Of a stretch of DNA of 64,000 bases, positions 43,801-58,500 are shown piece after piece. This DNA comes from Limanda limanda (taxonomy: Eukaryota > Chordata > Actinopteri > Pleuronectiformes > Pleuronectidae). Positions within the stretch are counted from its first letter, which is position 1; each line of letters opens with the position of its first letter. The stretch covers positions 7,981,886-8,045,885 of the forward strand of contig NC_083651.1 of assembly GCF_963576545.1 (NCBI RefSeq), read 5' to 3'. The position numbers and the translations under genes are program-made. The notes below the pieces were generated by a model. That model made no database searches. It saw nothing but the letters and a program-made list of their open reading frames with translations, and was not told the DNA's origin.

Positions 43801-46800
43801 GGACAGTAGAGGGTGTCATTGTACTAGACTGTATCTAATCCAACGTCCTGTCTCTATGAAACGTGTAAAACACTGTAGGAAATATATAGGTTACATTATT
43901 TGAAGGTATGTTTGTTACTCATCTGATACAATATTTGCTAAAAAAAAGTGGCAGCTGTTACTGATAGAACCAGTTAGTTTTAACAGGAAAACTGCACCTT
44001 CAAATATTTCCCCTCAAAAACATATTTTTAAAGCTGCATAATTTAGGTATTGACAAAACATCACCATTCATGTTCAGAAAGTGTACAGCTGAGTGTAAGC
44101 TGCCTCTTTCACTCTGTTGAATCAGGAAGCAGCTGCAGGAGCTGGAGGAAGCTCACATGCTCAGAGGAGAGCTGAGTGCCGGGCAGCAGCTGGCTCTGCT
44201 CAGCAGCTACGATGACCTGGCTCAGGCACTGGAGGGAGCCTTCTTTGTCCAGGTAACACAGCAGACTACTCCCAGCACCAGTACATGTCATTCTGTCTGC
44301 CTGTCCCCACGTCTTTAAATCCAAGGGAGTTTCACACATTTGACATGTTTCGCTGATGTTGTCAAACTTTGTCAAAACTTAGGGACATTTTGTCTCTGCC
44401 CACTGTAATGCGACAAATGCATATAAATAATAACATTTTTTTTATTCATTCATCATGCATCATATATATTAAGTCATGCACAATAATTAAAACTTGGCGT
44501 GATTACAATTATCTTAGTTGAGCCCATTGTGGCATTTTCAAAATTACACTGATTATCCTCAAGGGGGCGCAACATCATCAGGTCATTTGTGTCATATGTT
44601 GTTTGACACCACAGAGACTGATTTGCTTTTGTGTAACATAGAATTCACAGATGAGTTTCGGTATTTGGCAAAGGGACGCTTGCTCAGCTATGGTTACGAT
44701 TTCACTTTATAATAATTTCTAGTGTTTACATTGAAGCAAAAAAAAGCCCCCTTTTCCTCTTTTTACTTTATCTTTATTTGATTGGACTTACTGTGGGTGA
44801 TAGAAAAAACTTATTTTTCAATGTTAAGTGAATGTTGTATCAATGTGGACTCAGAGCTGTTGATTTTATTTGCAAGATTTAAAGCTCCAATTTATTGGAA
44901 ATTATTTACTATAAAATTCAGAATTTTATTTATGATACAAAGCAGCTGTTTATCAATAATTAATATGATTTTTAACTGCACCTCCTTAATCAAAATGCAT
45001 TATTCTCAGGCTAGTGTCATAAAACCCTTCCTCTTTATTGTTTAATATGATCAATATGTTATAAATATGTTGTTCATATGTTTATTTACCTAGAAATCTA
45101 AAAAATGTTTGACCTGACAAAAGGTGGAGAGCGGTTGTCAAAACAAGTTTCCCTGCTGTTGAAATCAGTACATGACGCATTAACACCAAATCACTCATCT
45201 TGCCTTTGTCCTTTTAAGAGTACAAACACAAAACATACACCTGCACACTTACTTATCTTAACTTAGTCATGTGTAACGCTGCCACTTGGAAAAAAAATTG
45301 TGAGTTAACTTTTTAAGCCAAGAAAGTGTCTTGCTTGCCTCGGGTGAATCAGACAATGGTGCTCTTCATCTCTACAGCACAGAGACGGGTAGGGTCAGAA
45401 TAAATCAATTTCTTGTACTGAGTTCACACTAACAATGAACAAAAGAGGATATATTAGACACAGGGAAAAGCAGGTAGATTATTGTTTTTATAAGCAAATA
45501 ATGAGATCAGCATTTCCTGATAGAATGACTCAATGTGATGCAAGTCTCACCCTGTCATTGATCAGCTGGAGAAAGTGCAGACGGTTACAGAATATCACAT
45601 TGACTCATGTTGGGAGCTCTCATACTCGCTGCAGAGCAACTGTACCATTAGATAATAGACTGTGTTAACAACACCACACACATTTCAACATGAATGACAT
45701 TGCTAAAGTGAGTTATGCAATAAAAATATAGATAGTAGACAGAAGATTCACTTGATCGAAGGATAGGATGTCTGATTCAAACTGATTTGTTGTTAGAACA
45801 GAAACCTTGCTGTGCTCCAACGAGCGTGGCATCACATCATTATGCATGCTGTCTTCAGGTATGCTGCTTGCTCAGCCAGTTTTTGTGGTAATGCTATTTG
45901 AACCCTTCACTCAGTCGCAGCTCAGCCTGAGGTGGGTAATAAAAAACTGGAAGTGGTTCTATTTTTTTTTTTAAATGTGAAGAATGTGATATTTAACACA
46001 TGTGACCGAGGTGGTTATTAGAAGCCCTTGCAAATGGTGCGACACTTACTAAGAATCTTTTTCTTTGCTGTGTTGTCCTGCTGAAAAAAGTTTGACAGCA
46101 GCAGCCTTTCCTTACTCACCTCAGGTATTTAGACCTCAGTCACACAGACTTAGAAGTCTCTGGAAATTTGGTCCAGTTGGATCAAGCTTAGAAAGTGGTG
46201 CCAGAGCGTGGACTTAATAAAAGATAAAATATGTCAATACACTCACCAGCATGATACATCATCAGACAACGTCAGACGTAAACAGATTGTAATGAAAGAA
46301 TATTTACAGAAGCTATGTGGAGTTGTACTTTGACACTTGTACCAAGAAACAACATTTTTTGTGTTAATTCATTGTTTTGATGACTCCTTTTTCATATTTT
46401 CGGTAATATCCCAGACAGTTTGACGACAATTTGTGCAAAGGTAAAGAAGTAGGTCAATAATTTCACATTAATCTATGAAAATAGTATTATATTTACTGCA
46501 TATTAAAAAAAAAATTGTGGGTTTGTTTTTATCCACAATTTCTTTCAAAGACACAGCCCATTTTCACTCACTTACTGTATCTGTGTGCGCGTTGTTTGCG
46601 TGTGTGTGTGGCTGTGTTTCTCAGGAGTGTGTGTTTGAGGACCTCAAGGTTAAGCAGAGCGTCTTCCAGGACATAGAGCGTCTTGTTGGAAAAGAAGTCA
46701 TCCTGAGCAGCTCCACCTCTTGTCTGGTGCCAAGCAGCGTCTTCTCTACAGTCCACAACAAGAGTCGCTGCCTCGTCTCCCACCCGGTTAGTGCCACTAT

Positions 46801-49800
46801 TTACACATGCTCTGCCATTATCATACATCGATAAAATACCTAGTGGAAGCATTTCTATTTGAGGTTTCCTTTCATTTATAACTCCACAAGTGAGATTTCA
46901 GGTGATGCGGCCCACCATGACATTTGGAGTCTTTAAGCACTAAACACCTGCTAACCTTTCACTAAACACCAGTGAAACGTCTGGAACATATTTGGAAGAC
47001 ATTTCAATTGTATATGTAGACATAATTAATTGTTTTTGACTTTGAACTATTTATTTCATTGCTGGTCGTCATATTTGGATTTACCTGATTAAACAGGTTG
47101 GATCTGTTGTTTTCCAACCATCAATCTTTTACCCTTTCCAGAGACTGTTTGCATGTGTACCAGTATCCATGTTATGAACAGGGTTTGGGAGAATCCTGGT
47201 TTTGTTGCGCAAACACCTCATCCTGTTTTTTTGCCCATTTTTGCTCTAATTGAACACAGTTCCTGAGATGCTAAGGAATCAAGACACAACTGATGCACTA
47301 AGATGAACAGAATACTGGATACTGCTATGATAATGTAGATTTCTCATGTTCCATGTTAACATCAAATCCCAAATACGATAAAAAACAAGAAAATACTTGT
47401 GTCTGGGAGACTAATGCACATGTAAACACACTCATTGTTTTTACATTATGATTTATTGCCAAAAGAATTTCAGTCCACTAGTTTAAATACTTCTTGTCAT
47501 GTCCAATTTCACTGGAAAGTGTTCATTGCCAAGTTTGAAATAAAGCGTGACTGTACCTGACTCTGGGTTCTGGTCCAGGCCCTAGTCATCTCACGCCTCG
47601 ACTACTGTAACTCCCTCCTGGCAGGTCTACCTGCTACTGCCATCCGACCTTTGCAGCTCATCCAGAATGCAGCAGCTCGACTGGTTTTTAACCAACCTAA
47701 ATTCACTCGCACTACTCCGCTCCTCCGCTCCCTACACTGGCTACCAGTGGCTGCCCGCATCCGGTTCAAAACACTAGTACTCGCATACCATGCTGTAAAC
47801 AGATCAGGTCCAGTTTACATCCAGGACATGGTCAAACACTACACACAAGCACGTTCACTCCGCTCTGCTTCAGCTAAACGACTCGTTCCTCCTTCACTGC
47901 GAGCTAAACACTCATCAAAATCACGACTGTTTGCTGTCCTAGCTCCTAAATGGTGGAATGAGCTCCCACTCGACATCCGGACATCTGAAAGTTTACACAT
48001 CTTTCGCCGAAAACTAAAAACACACCTCTTCCGACTGTACCTTGAATAAAAAAAAAAAAAAAAAAAAAAAAAACACTAACCACTTTTGAAAACTAACACT
48101 TTGGTAGCACTAAAATGGCACTTACTTATAGCACTCTGTAGTTTTGCTTTATTTCGAAGAAATTTTACTGTCTTGATTCTTGTTGTTCTTGGTTTGTACC
48201 CTCAGGGTTGAATGCACTTATTGTAAGTCGCTTTGGATAAAAGCGTCAGCTAAATGAAATGTAATGTAATGTAATGACTCTATTCACCACAATCGGCTTT
48301 GTTACATAACTACAAACAAATCTTTCTCATTGCACTTTCACTTTTACGTTTGGGAATTTCTCTTAATGGAAAACTAGAAGAAGAAACCTTGCTGAGTTTC
48401 CACTGTATGACGTGTTAATGTCCTGTGATCCCAGGTAAACCCACCCTACTATGTCAAACTGGTGGAGCTGGTACCTCACCCAGAGACGGCAGCAATCGTC
48501 ATGGATACCACCCATGCTGTGATGACCAAGGTAAACATCACACATTACACAATCCCTGGGCGTTGTGTAAGTAAAATGACTGTTGCATCAAGTGAATGAG
48601 GAAGCAGAACCATGAGTGCAAGTAAAGGGATTAAAAAGATTCATAACAGAGACAGATCTTATTTTGCAACCCCTTTAACCAATTTGTTTTTGTCAGTTTA
48701 ATTTTATATCACACAGCGTAGTCAAGGAAGTTCTCAATTCTCACAAATGTGAACAAGATGTATTTCAACTTGCTAAAATTACAGGAAACCATTGGCTTCC
48801 AGGACAGAAGCATGTCAGGTCATATCCCCTGGTGCACTTATAGCATCATTGGCTAAATGATGGTGAAATTCTTCAGTTGGAAACTTTGTTGGTGAATTGT
48901 AGCTCCATTAACAGACAGTGAACGCACCATGAACACCCAGTAAGACCTAACAGGGTTTTCACAGGGCCTTAAAAAGTCTTAAATACATTTTGGTAGGTCT
49001 TAACATTCATTAAACACCACTTCCACCAATTCGGGAGAATCCGATATTTCTTCATATCTGTCGTACAAGACATAAATCTTTAATTTTATTCAGTATGGTC
49101 TTAAACATGCAAAAAACCTGGTTAAGAAGAAGAAATATCCACTTTAACCAAGCACTTTATCAGGAATACCTGTACAGATGTACACAAATTTGTACTTAGG
49201 TTTTTCCTCCGAAAAATGACAACAATAACTGAGCTTGTGGATTTCAGCCGAGGCTGCAGATGGTTGGATCAGAATTTTGTATCAACTGCATGAACTCATG
49301 GACCCATCCTGCCTTCAGTAAATGGTCCAGGCTGGTGTTGATGGTGTAATGATGTGTCAAATGCTCACTTAGACCTTTAATACCAATCAATTCTGATATA
49401 AGCATCACTCTCCATTTCAAGTATCAATGCAGATCAAGTGAATACCTTTATGGCCCTTTCTCTGGCACCTTCCAGCACGATAATAGATCATGTCACAAAG
49501 AACAAGTCGTCTCCAAGTGACTTTATGAGCACAACAATGAGTTCAGAGCTCTTTAATTACCTCCAGAGATGAGCACCTGTGGGATGTGGTAGAGCAGGTC
49601 ATTGGCAGCAGATACCTAATAAAACTGCAGCTGTGATGTGTGGCTGTCGTGCCAACACAAACCAGACCTTAAAGGAAAGTTTCCAGTATGTTGTGGCATC
49701 TATAGAGGCCAAGAGAGGACCTACCCTGTCTAAGTAAACAGTTCAGTGAGTGTATGTTCCAATTACAAAATACCACTTTTAGCTGTTCTATTTAATGAAT

Positions 49801-52473
49801 AACAACCTCAAGCGTTGATTGATGAGCATATTCATTTTTTTTTTATAAAATACTTGAATACACACTTTTTATGTACATTATTAGAAATGTTGAAAACCTT
49901 GCTTTGTCTAATATTGTATTGCCACTGTAATAACACCGCATTTATTTAACCCTTGAAAAAGCTTTCTCCTGTAATGTATGTACATTACATCAGGTAAAAT
50001 ACGAACTGGCCTTGTGTGCTCATGTTAGCCAGCTGCTAAACAAACAAATTTTTCTTAGTGTTGAAAATAACTGATACTGTTTTTTTTTTTAACTGTTTTC
50101 CTTCGTACTCTGTCCTTTTTCTTCTGATAGCTTTAGTCTTTCAAAATAAAAGCACAAGCCTTTTAAATAACCTTACACAACAATTTATAACAGCTGTAAG
50201 AAAACACCTGTCCAATGAATAAATATAAAACCAACAGAATATTCAGGCAAACATTTAAAAATGATGCACAGCACAAGCAATGATTTAAATGATGTAATGA
50301 CTTTCTCAAACAAGCTGTTGCAATTCCTGGTGTGACTGATTTCTCTTGATCCAGGTCGGCCAGGTACCTGTTCGCCTGAGGAGAGAGATCGATGGCTTCG
50401 CCCTCAACAGAGTCCAGGCGGCCATCATCGCAGAGTCCTGGAGGCTGGTCCAGGTCAGTGTCTCAATGGCCACTCAGGCACTTTTTATTCCACTTCCTTT
50501 TGGACATTTAACTCAAGCAAAACCACAGTTCTGCCACAGGACCCTCAGCTGGAGTAATAGCTGAGAGCCTCTTGTAGCCCTGGTCATAGCTAATGTTACA
50601 TTAGAACATTTTAGATGGCATTAACTGGAACATAACAAATTTTATAAACAGATCATTTTTTTAACCCACATTCTCTCAATTTGTGAGATTTGTGGTAATT
50701 GTTCAAAGTTACCTAAAAGAGGCTAAATGCTAACTTCAATGTGGATCATCCAGCAATTCCTCAGAACACCTTGAATGTTTTGATAATTGCTGTGCGTCAT
50801 AACAACACAATAAAAAACAAAAACAAAACATTTAGGTGTATCATTACGTTCTTGTTGGGTCTTGTTGGTTAGATGAACCACATTTGTTCAGTGGCCGGAG
50901 GCTGGAGGTGTTCGGGTCGTCCGTACGTACGTCTGTCTGTCCGTCCTATTACCGTGAACACGATACCTCAAAATGCCTCGAAAGGATTTTTTTCAAACTT
51001 TAAACAATTATTCACTTGGACTTGAAATTAAGTGATTATTTTGGCCTAAAGGTCAAAGGTCAAGATCACAATGAACTCATGTTACCGCGTTTCAGTTCTT
51101 AAGGGAAAAGGTTACAGTGACCTTTTATGTGGGGGAACAGTATGTAGAAACTGCACTGGTTGAGGAGGCAGGCAACCGCAGTGCTGTAATTCTAGTTATC
51201 TCTGAACAAGAGCTGCTCAGTCTCAGTGAGTCTCAGAGAGGCTTTGTGCCACTGATGCTTTTGTAAAAGAGGCAGAAAAGAGGAAACCTCTTGTCCGCTC
51301 ACCTCTGCCAAAGTCTCTGTGGTCTCCTTCCAAAAAGGGACAGAATGAGAGTAAATGAGCTTTAGCCTCTGATGACAGGAACCATTATAACATCATTCAG
51401 AGGAAGAATGGTCAGAATGATAATGACCATTTTTATCCTGAGCTGAACTCAAATAAAGACTCATTTTATCGTGATTCAGGCATTAAACTCTATAAACATC
51501 AGTATTATCTCAACTTACCTTCATTTTTAAGAGGTGACAAAGAACCTTCCTCTTGTTCATCCTGACCCTCACTGTCTGCATGTAAAGTGTCAGAAGATTT
51601 TACTGTTGAAATTCTGAGGAAAATAAAAGGGGAAGTCAAGTCAAATTTCATTATGGCATTCATAACCTGCTCTTATTAAAATTGAAAAAAAATCCTTAAA
51701 TACTAAAACTTTATTTCTGGAGAAGATTCACAAACCTTTATGGTAAATATTGTTATAATTTCTTCCTTTTTGTCATTTTTTTCAATTATCTTGCTTCCGT
51801 TTCTTCTTTGCTCCCTTTCAAATGGTCTGAAAATCAGTAGAGCAAATGTACAAGGTCAAATAGACCAAATCCCTGTAGAATATCAAAGTTGTATCGCCAT
51901 GAACAGGGAAATAAATTATTTTGTTGCAAAAACACAAATTATGTCGCAAAAAAATGTGCAAACCTAGACTGGCCTTCAGGGAACTCATACCTCCGCTAAG
52001 GCCCAACTGTTCCCTTATGAAACCACAGTTAAATTCACTAGATCCAGATTTTTTGTTTGGATCTGCACCAAACTCCACACACTGTTTAAAGAAACCTCCT
52101 ATATCACAATGTTAAAATAAGTGTGTGTGTGTGGAGGGGGGGGGATCCTTCATCCACCCCATGATCCCGATCCGCACCAAACTTGAATTGGTTCTTTCCT
52201 GACCCATACCAGATCCTTCCACCAAGTTGTGTGGTCACCTGTTCAGTATTTTGTGCATAAACCTGCTAAATAACAAACAAACGCACACATGACCTTCTTG
52301 GCTTAGGTTTAAGCCGAGAAGGTCTATTAATTCTCACATTATCTACATTTCCACTGCATTCTTAAACGAACCAAGAATACATTACATTACAAGAACTAGG
52401 TAAAAATCTGAGAAAAATAGCCTTAACAATATGTTAGAACAAAGTCAATCTCTCGCTCCCCAGGAACTCAGAT

Positions 52474-52518
<45 letters not shown>

Positions 52519-55500
52519 GCTCTCTCTCTCCACCTCTTTTCTCTGTCAGAGACGTGTAACAAAGAGCGGCCCTTTCCCAGTTCAGCAAGCACTTTGTGTC
52601 CTTGTCAGTGTCGTTACTGTACTTCTCAGCTACACTGTATAACTGTACCAGATGGACAACGACCAAATGACCCCCTCATACACACAGATATAAAAGATAC
52701 ACTCAAGGTAAAATAACAGCAGAAGCAACAAAGCTACTTCACATTTTAAAAGCCACACAAAACAAATGGTTCCTGACCTGGAGGGCTGGCACAAACCAGC
52801 TGTTTGGGTGTGAAGCCACTTTGTTGGTGTTGCAAGAGAATGTTGGTCCATTGAACTCATCGAAGTAGTGTTTGTCTTGCAGTCATTTGCTGCTCCAACA
52901 ATAGAAAGACGTATAAAGTACGCCAACAGTAGGATTGGTCCATGTCAAATCTAACAGTTGGAAACACGTTATGATGCTCGACAATGCAGAAGTGCGTGAC
53001 TGTCTCTCATCAGACTATCCCTCATTTCTTTCCCATTATTGAAACGTAATAATCCATGACTGATTGAGTCACCAGTGATGAGGTGTGTACTGACAGCTCA
53101 ATTTCTTTGTTGTGTAGTTCAAATACTTGTTAACCCGTACTACGCCTTGAGGCTATCTGTGTTTTGTGAAATTTAAGGACTGAGTTGTTAACAGTTATTA
53201 CCCTCAGTTTCAAACTGTGATATAACCAGAGTCTTTTGGTGAACTGTTTGTAGCATTAAAGCAACACTATGTAACTCTTACTGAGCAACAGTGCTCTCTG
53301 CAGACACATGTGGAAATTAATTCTGGTGGGTTTCATATCAAGAAGAACCAAAGTCTATCAATGTGTTGGGTGGAGCTCTGTGACTGTGTCGTCCAACTCA
53401 CTGAACTGAAACACAGCTGAACAGTGGATATTACCCATGTTCCCCGGCTTCCTGAACAAGAGGATGCATTTGTAACAAATCCACCAAACTCTGTTTAGAA
53501 TTCTTCTTATTTTAAAAGTTTCCTGCTGAATATTGAATATAAACTCTGTTTTGTAATGACTTCTGGGTCTTTTTAACTCTTCAACTTGCTGGACCTGGTT
53601 CTGACAGTTGAATCTGTGACCCTCAGTCAGTTCCACACTTTTCCCAGGAGATCGTACCCACTCAGAGAAGTTATTTAGAACAGACGTTAAGGGTGAGGAG
53701 TGGGAATGACAGAGGAAACATTCTCCATGTTCATACTCCCGCAACCATCAAACTCACTTTAATCAAGCTGCTGTTTTAACTCTGGTTGAGGGTTAAGGGC
53801 AGAGGATGTCACACCTTGTTAAGTCCTATGAGACCAGTTGTGGCCAATTAATATGGGCTACACTAATACAATTTGATTAATGGATTAAGATAAATAAAAA
53901 TTGCTTTAAAACCTAGCGTTGAGGATATTGATATTGGGTGACGTGTGAATTTACTGTCATTTGTCATTTACTTTCTTAGTTGTATTTATCCTTGATGTGT
54001 TTATGTTGAACAACTTTCTAATAAATTTAGATTTTCCTCCTTGACATAATCAGTTTATTGTTCATAATCAAAATAAAACAATCCATGTGATCTATCAGAT
54101 TGCCTTCTGTCCTTAATCCCATGATACTGTCTGCAGTAGAATCAAATGATGGAAGCAGAACAACCGTGGTATGAAAAGTGACCTGTTTTCTAAGGAGATC
54201 TAACACATTGGCATGTTTAGAACTAAGGAGGCTGATTCCAGTGCTTGACCTTTGAGTGTTGACTAGACTAGAGGAATGTCCACAAACTGTCCGAACAGGC
54301 CGTTTCACTGGATTAGCTCTATTACGGTTTCCTCAGGGTAACTTATGCATCTTTAAGACTTCTCCAAGTGCTTTTAATGCCCAGTCATCTTTCTGTGAAA
54401 ATCAAATGAACCGAAGGACTTGAAAATGACACACAAGCCCTAATGGGTTTGTGCAGTAGCCTGTGAAATTCAAGTCTCTGTGAAATTCATATATTCACAG
54501 ATGTGCAGCAAATGACGCATGAACTCACACAGCTGAGGATTGGACCCCAACCAGCAGTTAGTCTTTCTTGGTCCGTGTCACAGTTCATTTATAGATCATA
54601 TGAATACATGAAAATATATTATACAGTACAGGATAATAATCATTGCAATAAATCATATTGTTGATTGACTTTGGCTTCGAACTTGTTGAGAAAAGTGTTG
54701 ATTATATGGTCTTTTTTTCACTTTTGTCCAAACTGAAATATCTAAAATTCCGGTCGATGGATTGGTATGAAGTTTGATGTTACGGTTCATGCTTCTCAGA
54801 AGATAAATTGTACTAAGTTTGGTGAGCTTCTTCCCTCAAGCTCCACCATGACAAACATGGCTTTGAGTTGAATATCTCGATAGCTTTCTTCTGGAACAGT
54901 GAGAAGAGAAGATATATAAAAGTTATTTTATTTAGTCAGATGTATAATGGAAACCAGAGAGCTTGTTCATTAACAGACAGCAGATCTTTCTTTCTCGATC
55001 AACTATTCTAGGTTTCAAATCCATTTTATTTTTCCTTTTTCCAGTGAAAACGGTGTGTGATTTTAGGTGTAATCCTAAATTATTACTGAAGAATTTTCTC
55101 TTTTTTCATGGAAAAAAGAGAACATTTTATTTCTTTTTTCACAGAAATATGTAACTCTTTTAGTTGCTATATATTTGGCCCTCACATATAAATGGCATCA
55201 GTTATATGGGGCAGAAACGTGGGATGACCTGCTTTAAGAGACTTTTCCACAGTTAGACTCTCTCAGTTTGTTTTGTAATTCTTTCTCTCTCCTCAAACGA
55301 CTCTGGATTCTTTGTCTCAAGAGGAACGTCTCAGAGCATTGATGAGTCAAGTGGGCCTGAAGTCAGGTGAAAGCACTTTTTAGTTCAGTCAACAACAGGA
55401 CAAACATGTCACCAGGTTTTCAGCTTCTGAGAATTAAAGTGCACTGCAAGAAAATGATGCAGAGGTTACTGTGTTCCTCTCGCTCCTGACTGTATCCATG

Positions 55501-58500
55501 CATCTCCCATGAGATATTTATGTCTTCACACAGGCCTGTGGAAGCAAAGACTCATATTGACATGACATTCCATAGAGCATGGTGCACTCATGTGTGAGCT
55601 CTGTTGACTGTGAACACTGGGGACATCCTTGGACTTTTAACAGTGAAATAAAAACAAAAATGAGAGGCTGTTACACATCCATCACAAAATAAATACAACA
55701 ACCAAGAATAGAGGCTACAATAAAATCACAGGATAACAAGTTACACAAAGTTTTGTGTATGATGATGAATCACATATAACTTTTCAAAGTTTATTTCCCA
55801 TTTTGTTTCAAAAGAATAGACAGTGAGAGAAACTGTTCATTATTCCTATTTTTAACTAAGGGCTCATTGTTGACGATATATACGTCTGATCTATTTAGCA
55901 TGACAATTCAAATCCAGCATCCACTGCAGCTTCATTCCAGTCAAGCAACACAAATAAGATAGAACTTTATAAATCCTGAAGGAAAGTCTTTTGCCAGATA
56001 TTGCTCCAAAGTTACAATAACAAAGCCTAAAAACAATACAGTACAAAAATATCAAGTGTATAAAATGCAAGAAGAGAAGTGACTAAATGCACAGCACAAC
56101 TATTCATACAAGTTATATAAATGTTATAGAATAAACTATGATCTAAAGTAATAAATAACTAATATTGCACATGTTATTCATATAATGTTAATGAATGCAA
56201 TATTTCACAAATGAAATGTAATATTGCACAATATAATAGTTTACATGTGAAGAGGTCTACTAGAAGTAAATGGTAAATGGTTTTATATTTATATAGCGCT
56301 TTTCTAGTCTGATGATGATGACCACTCAAAGCTCTTTACAGTAGAGTTTTACATTCACCCATTCACACACACATTCATACAATGCATCTATTAGCAGCAC
56401 TTTGTTTTTCTATGAGGGGCAATTCGAAGTGATGTCTTACATGAAATAATAAAAGTAATATTGCACAAAATTAGGTGTGTAAATAATACATGATATTGAG
56501 CAGTAATATTGTACATTTTAAAAGGTAATACTTGTATATGGGGTGCATAGAAAATTACTTTTAACTTCTATCATATTCATTTTCTTGCTTTGATAAATTA
56601 TAAAACTGAACAAAAAATTTGAAACTAAAGCATATTATTATAATCTCAAACACTTATAGACAAATAATAAACTTCACTAATTTTTTCCGCACAGATTTAG
56701 ACCTCGAGCAAAACAGCAAACAGCAAAATAAATGACATAAAGTCTTGTTACATTTAGTAACTTGATACAAATGTTTCTCATGTGCAAACTGGTGCCTTAA
56801 CATTCTTACTGCATCATGACATTTAAACCAGGACAATGCAGCTCATGCTGAGCAGCCGCAGCTCGCTGAAGAGGTGGCTGGTGGTTTGTGACGTGGTTTC
56901 TTACTGTAGGATAACCGAGTTGAACGATCCTTCACCCGCCCAACCCATGAATGTCCCTGTGTGTGTGAGAATAACTAACCAGTTTGTATATGAGAAAGTT
57001 TTCACTTATTTCTTTATAAATGTAATCATGTAAACCCTTCAGAGAAATCTAAAAATAGGAGGCAGTTTCAATTGAGAAATCACTGGTACATGATGAATTA
57101 GGTCAACAAATCTTCAGCTGTTAACACAATTTCAAAAACAAAGGCAAACCTGTCGTACAGGAACGTCGGTCTGTGAGTTCCTCTCGTCACAGTTGATCAG
57201 CAGGTAAATCTTGAACGCAAGTCAGTCACAGCTTTGAAAACTCACTGTGTGGGCCTGGCTCTAATTAAGTCACGGTGACTGTGTAAGTTGAGTGGAATGT
57301 GTTTGAGGAGAAACGATTATTCATAACACACAGGGAATCCTATGTTGGTCCCCACCGGAGATGAAGATGAACTGTGAATCTTCATTGCTGCTTCGCCAAG
57401 AACAGAGAACCTCGATAAACCAGCTGACCTGAGCTGTAACCGGCTGTCACACCATGTGACTAAAACAAAGTGATTTACAGTGTAGATGTCACTTCTCAGA
57501 ACACGCTGAACTAAATTTATATTGCAGTACAAACAAAGTCTGATGTGATGGGAAGAGGCGACACAACAATGCATGAAGTATTCACGATTACTGACATATC
57601 ACCAGATACACAAATAACTACTCTATTGTTAGTTTACAACTTTATACTGTTTTCCTTTAATCATATTACTTTTATTATTTGATCTTTAGTTCTGCCTGTA
57701 TTCACTTTGTCATCTGTGTCTGTCTCATTTTTCAAAAACAATATGATGTATATATTTTATAATATAATGTAATTTAATATAATACAAACATTATTTTGAA
57801 ATTGTCCATCCTTCATACTTTAATACTTTTACTTGGGTAAAATGTTGAATATTGGTATTTCTACTCTGTGGTACCGTTACTTACACAGTTAGTCAAACAA
57901 TATGAGCAAATCTACCACCACTGATTGCAAATCAATTTCAGATTTTTGATGCAATTTTTTACACTGAACTAATGCAGTGAATAAGGTCTTGATCTTTCTT
58001 AAGATTCCTGATTGTTATCATCCTAGATAATTTTAGCAACTGGTCTGTCAAGCAACGTCATTCTTTTGAAATAGTATGATTGGTCAGAGAGGATAGTTAT
58101 GGAGATTCTGCTCGGTAAATTAAAGTACCAGTTGATAATAACTGCTGGCATCCTAACAATGTGGTATGTACCACTGCTCTGGAAAACATCAATGTCCAGC
58201 TCAGCGTTACATTCCCACCAGGAACACTTAACATGTGATCACTCACCTGACCAGAAGCTTTCCCCAGTCCCTATTGATTCACTCTCAAACCTTGATGGTC
58301 CTGCCAGTGTGAGTTTTAAAACCTGATTTCAAGTACAAGTTACTCTTTGGAAAAAACTGTTTAGGGAAATCACCATAGCATCACTTTTCAATGTGGATAA
58401 CATTTCCCCCAGCTTTACCTTTGTGTTATCTCAGAAGGGCTGTGAAGATATCAGAAATATTTTCCTCATGTCTGACACACCTGAGGAACAACTGTCATTT

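Noticed and set aside
53358..53744. 128-codon minus-strand frame in CRYL1 intron 6
   Set aside because: It overlaps MITE-like repeat sequence and has no recognisable domain or splice context.
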